A DNA stretch of 64,000 nt, from NCBI RefSeq assembly GCF_002994635.1, contig NZ_PVNL01000110.1, forward strand, positions 39,556 to 103,555, in the 5' to 3' direction. The position numbers and the translations under genes are program-made. The notes under the pieces are model-generated. The model did not search any database, was not told the origin of the DNA, and was given only the letters and a program-made list of their open reading frames with translations. Positions 58,401-64,000 of this stretch are shown piece after piece. This DNA comes from Enhygromyxa salina (GTDB lineage Bacteria > Myxococcota_A > Polyangia > Nannocystales > Nannocystaceae). How positions within the stretch are numbered: position 1 is the first letter of the stretch; each line of letters begins with the position of its first letter.

Positions 58401-59278
58401 CCGCCGACACCTATGGACACGCGATAGAGCGGCGCGGCGTTGCCCATGCCCCAGACAATCGAGGTCGCGCCGCGCAGCTCGACGCGGATCGCCCGGTCCT
58501 CGTGACCGATGTACCCGCTTGGCGGGGTGGGCCCGCACGGCTGCTCGCCGGGCTCGGTGATCGGGGTGACGGTGAGCCGTGCCGCGGACGCGAACTCGAG
58601 GGTGCCACCCTGAAACACGCCCGTACCGGTAGCCTCGAGGTTGGCCTGGAGCTGCTCGAAGGCCGCGGGCGGATCGCCCACGCCGATGTCTGCTGCGACA
58701 TGGATCCGCCGCATACGGCGAATTCGCACGCTGGTGTCGGGACCGCCGAGGGCTCGCTCGCGCAGCTCGGCATCCTCGACGGCGGTGACGGGTTGCTCCC
58801 ACGCCTCGAGGTAGACCAGATCATAGCGAGCGGGTGTGCCCACGACCTCGGGGCTAATCACGCCCGTGGGCACGAGCGCGCTCGCGCTTGGTCGACTCGG
58901 TGGTAAGTGACTTTGACTGTGCCCAACTCGCAGCCAGTCCAGCTGACCGAGGAAGGTCTCGTGAGGCTCGTCGATCTGAAAGCGCAACCCTCCGGCGTAC
59001 AGGGTGCCCGCGCGCAGCGTGAAGTCGTACGTGCTAAAGATGCTGCTATCGGCGAAGGAGAGCACGATGTCGCTGGTGACGTCCGTGACCGAGAACCCCG
59101 CGTTGCTGCTGCCGTGGGCGCACATCAGCTCGGCGAGGGTCCGGCGAAGGTCCTCGGCCTCGAGCTGGACACCCTCGTTCCAGTCGGAGTCAGCGAAGCT
59201 ACGACCCTGCTGCATGCGGGCCGAGACGTAGTGCTTGGTTGGGATCGCGAGGTGCCGCGTTGTGTCGAGGTTGGCCAT
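55460..59278 (-). CDS. DUF6519 / right-handed beta-helix protein of a tail module (first copy)
   Basis: A 1272-residue paralogue of the next gene downstream. N-terminal DUF6519-type segment (TRHLAIPTKHYVSARMQQGRSFADSDWNEGVQLEAEDLRR, AWEQPVTAVEDAELRE shared almost exactly with its copy). Beta-helix from about 480 with repeats such as GSDIRIIGNHIEAG, SQHVEITDNLIRGGWGHGISLGH, INLLVHENRIINNG, and a C-terminal NHASLTMMNVGSHCMV like its paralogue. No signal peptide. It starts 11 bp after the tail-protein-I gene, so the four genes are one transcription unit. The pair arose by duplication and then diverged at the ends, where the DNA is AT-richer. Likely fibre or receptor-binding protein of a contractile injection particle. 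Confidence 0.8.
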   Translation of the reverse strand: MANLDTTRHLAIPTKHYVSARMQQGRSFADSDWNEGVQLEAEDLRRTLAELMCAHGSSNAGFSVTDVTSDIVLSFADSSIFSTYDFTLRAGTLYAGGLRFQIDEPHETFLGQLDWLRVGHSQSHLPPSRPSASALVPTGVISPEVVGTPARYDLVYLEAWEQPVTAVEDAELRERALGGPDTSVRIRRMRRIHVAADIGVGDPPAAFEQLQANLEATGTGVFQGGTLEFASAARLTVTPITEPGEQPCGPTPPSGYIGHEDRAIRVELRGATSIVWGMGNAAPLYRVSIGVGGKIVTLLNRPRDKRLQPKAGQIIELIPWGSKLPHGETAAEMTGELIRVAKSYDPATGQLVLSEAPTTSFVTWQTQQRGEFSGVDTTSPSHVYMRLWSRGGDLESDILLDIANVPVPLGNTGLQVQLTGAGQVGDYWIIAARRATPEQVVPWELLTSQAPHGPHRYYAPLAVICWEAPLRYMTGPQKDEFEPSEIAALQLNPQLDDWAVWGPVRANILDARRRLQRLCCGCGTILVGDGIVSHGMVDSIDDALALLPAAGGRIHLLPGLHVGEIRLESVKNITISGCSLESQIVTDTPVALGASLAAQGDPVIELVDCENIVLKDFVVRATSAVGIKLSNEIAVNRNIHIQGIRFHAIGQWVGIVAFALSRSAILGLGGKRITIENCRVDVDDNLNYVPAIVLGGSDIRIIGNHIEAGPIGVAQSMGGLQILSYSQHVEITDNLIRGGWGHGISLGHLINVDVSGPGPYLTLDAETSWANLDRTLGDAISNLRQYQPGLLPVTTQSDEYWTPGGPVIGVCIRDNRIFDKGLSGISTGGFVNTQDPGRVRFIVAIDIEIHRNEIVGNMQVDSLGLTSLNRFDACVGGVCLAAVINLLVHENRIINNGVDYDTPTVGVGVVTGQGVVLHDNVIADNGIAHDTVDTEITHVGLRGGIAFAEVVGTRGYTFLDAIPGVTVDVPDFTLYSNNVALTVRKNEISQRVGKVVWVLSGFGPIVVQENCLHGLGDPVTSVGVENSEICYTAANPPPLIFTAQGACVEIRGYASSPLVDYGTGILPGITFGDTDPPVRFEGGPIEFDSNEVSLNWHWEDGYACSVLLSSLDTVKVTNNVMSVNMNSTHIPIDPGGDEDEPSDITFPVDAAAEPPPEGMSYLFVNCWAGASSTVQATGNRFEERRFDCMFSYLGAHAAAFGESDPDIDLTKTNHASLTMMNVGSHCMVAPNPGGGPPSIINTDNVSVYEVVMGCPSTGNDTIFGAKQRVCII

Positions 59279-59288
59279 GGCTGCTCTC

Positions 59289-61688
59289 TCAGTTCTCGGT
59301 CACCAGTTGCATGATCAGGTCAAAAGGCATGAACTCGCCAAACTTGGCCCGAAGGTCAGCGCGCTTGATATCGTCGAATAGGTGGTTCCAGACGCCCATC
59401 TCACAGTGGTTCTCGGCCCCGGTCTGGATCTCGGCGGGCGCGAGCTCGGTCAAGCGAAGCAGGTTCGAGTCTCCAAACCGGGCGGACTCAAACCACACGG
59501 GGTCAAACTGTGAGAAGAGGTAGGATTCGTACGGGTGCGGCCATCCCCCCTGTACACCGGCGCTGAAGCGAAAACAACCATGCTGGCGGTCGGTGATGAT
59601 CCCAGCCCCGGTGATCAGGCTGTCTGACGCGTAGATGCGATTCGCGGTGACGCCCCCGATGACCGTCGAGCGCTCCATGTGGATCTCGCCGAGCTTGATG
59701 TCGATCGCCTGGATAACGGCAGGATCGGTGGCCAGGACGATCGAGTCCCGAATGGTGAGCTTGCCGACAGCGCAGCCGTCAACCTCCTCGCTGGTCCCGA
59801 CAATCGGACCGACGATCGAGCGGTCGATGATCAGCTCCTCGATGAATCCGGCGATCTCGAGGGTCACGTACTGGATGGCCTTGGTCAGACCCTCGTCGTC
59901 GGGCACGAGCTCGCCGCCAGGGTCCAGGGTACAGTGGCTGATCTCGACGCGGTCCCAGGTGCCGGACAGGATCAAGCGTCCCTCGACCGCCGTGACCGGT
60001 GCGAGCGTCGTGTCGACGCTGCTGTCCTCGAGGCCGATCCACAGACCCTCGAGCACCAGGCAGCGCAGGTCCGTGGGCAACAGCTTGGTCGCGGCGTTGA
60101 TTGTCCAACTCGTGAGTTCGCCAGCGGTGTCGTTGGAATAGAGCAGGTAGGAGCGCGTGAGGTTCTTGGCCTGCAGCCGGTAGTCTTCGACCTCCGTCAG
60201 GTCAGACGCGAGGTCGACCTCGAAGGTCTTGTTGTTGACCAGCTCTTCGACGCCGTTGGTCGGATCGAGGAGCACGGTCACGCGCCCTACATCGTCGCCA
60301 CCGTCATCGAGCGGCGTCACGCCGCTGAGCTCGATGGACTCACGCCGATCGTAGGTGCCGGCCCCAACCTCGCCAGGGAAGCCATAGTGAAGGACCGGCG
60401 CGATCATGTTGGCGCTGTCGGTGCTCTGGCTGATGACCGTTCCGCGGGCAGGATCGACGATCAGCGCGTGGCCTGGATGGCTGACATCGAATACGCGGGC
60501 GAAGTCCCAGTTCGTGCCCCACTCGTCGAGGTTGCCGACCTGGATCATCTCGCGGGTCAGTGACAGGGGCGTCTGTGCGTTGTCGGTGTTGATGTTCAGG
60601 GCCAGCGCTTGGTTCTCGCCATAGAGCTGGCTGCGGCCACAGTCCGAGATCATGACCGTCCGCATGAAGAGGTCGGCGTCGGGGATCGTCACCGCGCCGC
60701 CAAGCGCGTCGATGAGATGCACGAGATCGCCAAAACTGGAGATCCGGTAGTTGGCGTACTTCTGGAGCACCGCGATGGTTGGGTCACCGACGCCGCCCGC
60801 AGCGAGCGCGGCGAGCTCATCGTCGCCCCACTCGAACTCACTGTGGTCGAGGAGCCGGCGGTCGATCGCCTTGGGCATCTGCCACTCGCGCATGCGGGTC
60901 CAGCTATCGGCGGTTGGGCGATCCGCGGGCTGGAACAGAGCGACGGCGCGGCCCGAGGGATCGAGCGCGTACTGCCAGGCCTCGAGCTCCGGGGTGGGAG
61001 TGTCACCGATCTGCACGACCGTGGGATAAGTGACCTTGAACGCGCGGGCCCGATAGAGGTGGACATTGACCCGGGGGATACCAACGCGCCCCGACTTGCC
61101 CAGGTACCGACGAAAGTCCGGAGTGTGATTGAGCTCTTCGAAGGCGCTCCAGCCCAGCGCGGGGATTCGTGGGCTGCGAAGATCAGCCCAACCACCCCGG
61201 GGCGTACGAGTGAACATGCCACGCGCCGTGTCGGGTCCGGGCTCGAGCAGATGGTAGGTCCGGCCGAGCCGCCTTCGGGTCTCGAGGTGGGCCCCGGCCC
61301 AGCCAGTGATGTCGGTGATCAGGCTCTCGAGCACGCGCGGCGTGCCTTTGCGGCGGCGGTAGTAGATCGTCCGCGCCACGTCGACGCGCCGCGCCCTGCG
61401 GTTGAGCGCGTGGACCATGCGAGTGGCCACAATCTCGCCAAGCGCCTCGAGGGCGTCGTCGTCGGCGAGCTCGACAAAGAAGTTTTCCCAGATTCGGTCG
61501 AGGCTGCGGCGCAGGTCGGCCGACTGCGCGCCCATGGACTCGACGATCTCGCGCAGGGTGCCAGGTGTCGGAGTGTTGGCGTCCTGCTCGTGGTAGAGGC
61601 CGGGAATCCAGTTCCACAGCTTCTCGGTGTAGTACTCGTCAAACCCGTCTTGGGCGACGAGGGCGGTGGTCTCTGCTTCGGTCGGCAT
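59289..61688 (-). CDS. Phage-tail-protein-I-like baseplate protein with beta-helix-like insert
   Basis: A 799-residue protein. The N-terminus (LPGLYHEQD-like segment WNWIPGLYHEQDANTPTPGTLREIVESMGAQSADLRRSLDRIWENFFVELADDDALEALGEIVATRM, then RRARRVDVARTIYYRRRKGTPRVLESLITDITGWAGAHLET) matches the tail-protein-I/Afp12-like baseplate family: helical, with conserved YRRRKGT near 112-118. From about 540 to 690 a run of short strands resembles a beta-helix (GRLILSGTWDRVEISHCTL, ELIIDRSIVGPIVG, KLTIRDSIVLAT, EIHMERSTVIGGV), an unusual addition. The end (DSNLLRLTELAPAEIQTGAENHCEMGVWN) also follows the family. It starts 10 bp after the baseplate J gene. Structural component of an injection-particle baseplate. 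Confidence 0.8.
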   Translation of the reverse strand: MPTEAETTALVAQDGFDEYYTEKLWNWIPGLYHEQDANTPTPGTLREIVESMGAQSADLRRSLDRIWENFFVELADDDALEALGEIVATRMVHALNRRARRVDVARTIYYRRRKGTPRVLESLITDITGWAGAHLETRRRLGRTYHLLEPGPDTARGMFTRTPRGGWADLRSPRIPALGWSAFEELNHTPDFRRYLGKSGRVGIPRVNVHLYRARAFKVTYPTVVQIGDTPTPELEAWQYALDPSGRAVALFQPADRPTADSWTRMREWQMPKAIDRRLLDHSEFEWGDDELAALAAGGVGDPTIAVLQKYANYRISSFGDLVHLIDALGGAVTIPDADLFMRTVMISDCGRSQLYGENQALALNINTDNAQTPLSLTREMIQVGNLDEWGTNWDFARVFDVSHPGHALIVDPARGTVISQSTDSANMIAPVLHYGFPGEVGAGTYDRRESIELSGVTPLDDGGDDVGRVTVLLDPTNGVEELVNNKTFEVDLASDLTEVEDYRLQAKNLTRSYLLYSNDTAGELTSWTINAATKLLPTDLRCLVLEGLWIGLEDSSVDTTLAPVTAVEGRLILSGTWDRVEISHCTLDPGGELVPDDEGLTKAIQYVTLEIAGFIEELIIDRSIVGPIVGTSEEVDGCAVGKLTIRDSIVLATDPAVIQAIDIKLGEIHMERSTVIGGVTANRIYASDSLITGAGIITDRQHGCFRFSAGVQGGWPHPYESYLFSQFDPVWFESARFGDSNLLRLTELAPAEIQTGAENHCEMGVWNHLFDDIKRADLRAKFGEFMPFDLIMQLVTEN

Positions 61689-61698
61689 GCTTGGTACC

Positions 61699-63759
61699 TC
61701 AGGTCGGGGACAGCGTCGTGATTGTGTATGGACCGGACTTGGTGATGGCCAAGTAGTGGCCCTCGGGGACCGGGACGGCGGCCGGCATTTGCTCGCCGCC
61801 GTAGCTCAAGCCCCGAACCGCGAGGACGCCTTCGATCTCATGGATGGCTGCGTAGAGCTGGCTGCGGAACAGCGACCTTGCGATCGGTGCGTTGCGCGGC
61901 GCGAGCAGGCCCTTGTCTGAGTCATAGAGGCGCTCGTCGACGGCGGCCTCGACCTGATCGGGGAGATAGTCCGGATCGAACTCGAGATCGACGAACAGCG
62001 GGCCACCCCAGGACGCGGCCTTCTCCACACGCACGAGCGTGCCCGGCTCACAGCGAGCCTCCAGGTAGGCCTGTAGATCAGGGGACGGATCGCCGGGACC
62101 CGGGGCGACGATCCAGACCTTGGCAACTGCATCCTCGCGGACCGGATCCCAGGCCCACTCGGCCTTGGCCTGCAGCACGCCGCCGAAGCGCGCGGCTTCG
62201 ACCTCGAAGTCTGGGAGTGAGACCAGCCTTCCGAGCACGCGCGTGCTCTGGATCGCCTGCTCACGGGCCTGCTCGGGGGTCGGTGGATCTTCGCCACCGG
62301 TCGCCGGCAGCGGGTTGGTCACCGACTTCACGCCCTTGATCGGCTTGACCAGGCGATTGATCGTCTTGGCATCGACGTTACCGCCCACGCCAAAGCGGTA
62401 GGTGGCGATGACGTTGCCGGGGCCGGTGGGCAGCCGGAGACCAAGCTCGCCGTCGCCAAAGATGATCTGGGTGTTGTGGTCTTTGTCGTGCTTGACGACG
62501 TAGATCTCATCGGTGGCGGTGGCACCATAGAAGGATTGCGCCTGCCGCCACTTGATGCCGTTGACCCAGACAGCGAGCTCGGCGCGGCGCCCGTTGGGGG
62601 CGTAGGGATCGGTGACGTAGGTGAGCGGGGACTTGGCGAGGGTGAAGCTCTGCCAGCTCTGGGTCGCGTCGCCATCGCCGAGGAGCTCACGCGCGACAGT
62701 CTGGCCCCGGGTGACCTTGGTCAGGCCCCAGTGGAAGGTGATCGGCTTGACCAGTTCGCCCGAGAAGCCGTCGGTCGTGATCGCGGTGATGTTGACCTTG
62801 GTGGTGCTGCCGCTGTTGTAGAGGTGCCCCTTGGCCGAGAGGGCCGTGCCCTCGGCATCCTCGATGATGATGTCGGCGTTCGTGAGCGGGAGCCTGTTGG
62901 GGGTGGTGGCGGTGATCGGGCGGGGCTTGTTGAGGATGTCGGTGAGCTTGACCGTCGCGGTGGGGATACGCTCGAGGACGCCGGCCTTCCGGGCGTTGAA
63001 CCATATGCGGATCTTGGCCTTGTCGCTTCCGTATCCAATCTTGGCGGCCGGCGAGAATATGAGCGTTGTTATTGGAACGTTGATCGGTGGCGAACTGTTA
63101 TCCGAGATATCCCGCTTTTCAACTGTGGCCATGGTTACGACCGATGGCATTAGAATGTTGCCCTGCTCGACGAGTATCACGTCGCCCCTCACGATGTGAG
63201 AATAGACGCCGTCAAGATAAGTCTTGGTCTCATCTTTGGCTTGTCCTTGATAAAAATAGGACGATAGGCCGGACAGCTTTTCGAGACCCGCCGTAGATGC
63301 CATTGCAAGAATGGGCCAGCTTTTCTTAGTGCTTGTTGAGTCACCGAGTTCGTTGATGCTCGGTCCAGTGTGATAGTCGCCCTTGTTCTCCAGTTTTCCG
63401 ATCACCGTCGCCTGCAGTGTTTTTGCGGAGTAATGTACAAAGGCACGGAAATCCTCTGCCAGTGAGGAAGTCGAAGAGGGGACTCCTAGTTCAGCACTGA
63501 GGACGTCCGCCCCCGTCCATACTCCGCGTTCACTTGGATGGAGGTCGCCCTCGAAGACGGCCTGACTCGAGGAGGCAGCGACGGTACCAGAGAGGCCGTG
63601 GACATTCGTCGCCACCAAGGCTTGAGTGAAGCCCGAGATCCCTGTGCCCGAGATATTTTCAGCGTGCGGTGGCTCACGCTCCTCGTGGCAGGCTATTGTT
63701 GCGCCCATCAGGGCTGCGAACGTTTCAGTGAGTTCTAACTGTCGCATGGTCGGTGTCAT
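61699..63759 (-). CDS. Baseplate J-like assembly protein, anomalous N-terminus
   Basis: A 686-residue protein matching the putative baseplate assembly (gpJ/Afp11-like) family in its C-terminal 450 residues: TYLDGVYSHIVRGDVILV near 180, RGQTVARELLGDGDATQSWQSFTLAKSPLTYV near 350, GDGELGLRLPTGPGN near 430, then GVKSVTNPLPATGGEDPPTPEQARE, RVLGRLVSLPDFEVEAARF and PDYLPDQVEAAVDERLYD. The family's usual N-terminus (helical, with PxYxPEWTDHNxSDPGI) is missing; the first 110 residues (MRQLELTETFAALMG, HAENISGTGISGFTQALVA) are not recognised and the DNA there is AT-richer. The divergent lipoprotein ATG is 35 bp away. It may be a truncated or recombined gene, still intact in frame. Baseplate component. 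Confidence 0.75.
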   Translation of the reverse strand: MTPTMRQLELTETFAALMGATIACHEEREPPHAENISGTGISGFTQALVATNVHGLSGTVAASSSQAVFEGDLHPSERGVWTGADVLSAELGVPSSTSSLAEDFRAFVHYSAKTLQATVIGKLENKGDYHTGPSINELGDSTSTKKSWPILAMASTAGLEKLSGLSSYFYQGQAKDETKTYLDGVYSHIVRGDVILVEQGNILMPSVVTMATVEKRDISDNSSPPINVPITTLIFSPAAKIGYGSDKAKIRIWFNARKAGVLERIPTATVKLTDILNKPRPITATTPNRLPLTNADIIIEDAEGTALSAKGHLYNSGSTTKVNITAITTDGFSGELVKPITFHWGLTKVTRGQTVARELLGDGDATQSWQSFTLAKSPLTYVTDPYAPNGRRAELAVWVNGIKWRQAQSFYGATATDEIYVVKHDKDHNTQIIFGDGELGLRLPTGPGNVIATYRFGVGGNVDAKTINRLVKPIKGVKSVTNPLPATGGEDPPTPEQAREQAIQSTRVLGRLVSLPDFEVEAARFGGVLQAKAEWAWDPVREDAVAKVWIVAPGPGDPSPDLQAYLEARCEPGTLVRVEKAASWGGPLFVDLEFDPDYLPDQVEAAVDERLYDSDKGLLAPRNAPIARSLFRSQLYAAIHEIEGVLAVRGLSYGGEQMPAAVPVPEGHYLAITKSGPYTITTLSPT

Positions 63760-63794
63760 TGAGGGGGGAAGCGCGAAATGCTAGCCTGCACGGT

Positions 63795-64000
63795 ATGTCG
63801 GACCGTCGTCACTCTCCATCGATACTCTTGTTGCTCTCGCTCGCACTCATGAACTGTGGCGGCACAGATCCTGTGGGCAGTGAAAGTTGTAATGTCGGAG
63901 AGTTGGATTGCGGGTGTAATATGGGGCAATGTCTCGCGGGACTAGCTTGTCAGGGCGATGTTTGCGTCGCGGGAGAGACAGATGGGGATGGGGATGGGGA
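63795..64000 (+). CDS. Cys-rich GD-linker lipoprotein, C-terminus cut by window end
   Basis: The first 68 codons are visible. Signal SILLLLSLALMNC gives the lipobox. Then the module ESCNVGELDCGCNMGQCLAGLACQGDVC, which repeats the pattern of the modules in the gene at 50807 (CTPGELGCECNGGLCLGDLEC) and in the RCC1 lipoproteins, followed by the start of a GDGDG linker at the window edge. It is divergent from the baseplate J gene with 35 bp between starts, which leaves little room for two promoters. Probably another surface lipoprotein; rest unknown. Confidence 0.72.
   Translation, partial: MSDRRHSPSILLLLSLALMNCGGTDPVGSESCNVGELDCGCNMGQCLAGLACQGDVCVAGETDGDGDG

Overview
The window is high-GC DNA, densely packed with genes on both strands. 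It looks like a myxobacterium, most likely a Nannocystaceae relative (Nannocystis, Enhygromyxa, Plesiocystis type). Evidence: many secreted lipoproteins whose signal peptide is followed by a Gly-Asp repeat linker (GDGD, GDGDP) and Cys-rich modules; two proteins ending in MYXO-CTERM-like sorting tails; CGDG...CDDGN Cys-rich repeats; and a Ser/Thr kinase with the HRDVSAQN catalytic loop. The taxonomic placement is inference. I see no rRNA, tRNA or CRISPR array.

Layout. 1-3.1 kb: a truncated asparagine-synthase-like gene behind ornithine aminotransferase. 3.4-8.8 kb: a GD-linker lipoprotein, a GbsR-type regulator with a palindromic operator and a membrane protein, then a DUF3883 nuclease-like gene bracketed by 88-bp direct repeats, then a two-gene lipoprotein/cytochrome c unit. 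9-23 kb: secreted propeller, membrane and TPR proteins mixed with housekeeping genes (coaD, a NahK-like kinase, an M36-like metalloprotease, a nucleotidyltransferase pair, fumC). 23-26 kb: a CASTOR/POLLUX-type ion channel. 26-41 kb: many small transcription units encoding lipoproteins (NHL-like propeller, DUF1684, GHL10 hydrolase, FG-GAP propeller) interspersed with a LuxR-type HTH protein, YaeQ, SixA, a CPBP protease and a SpoIID protein. 41-47 kb: a probable four-gene leftward operon (membrane protein, Ser/Thr kinase, two RCC1-propeller lipoproteins) followed by a perfect hairpin. 47-50 kb: a voltage-gated-type K+ channel, a WD40-like protein and an SDR.

51.7-63.8 kb: four co-directional genes of a contractile-injection-system tail end: baseplate J-like, tail-protein-I-like with a beta-helix-like insert, and two DUF6519/beta-helix proteins. 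No sheath, tube, spike or ATPase gene is in the window. The baseplate J gene lacks the expected N-terminus and lies only 35 bp from a divergent lipoprotein gene. The module sits between two related Cys-rich GD-linker lipoprotein genes.

Strongest candidates for new biology: this orphan tail module and its flanks, the DUF3883 cassette between direct repeats, the kinase/RCC1 operon, the two-gene nucleotidyltransferase module, and two palindromic divergent promoters over nearly overlapping start codons. All functional statements come from reading motifs by eye; no database search was run.
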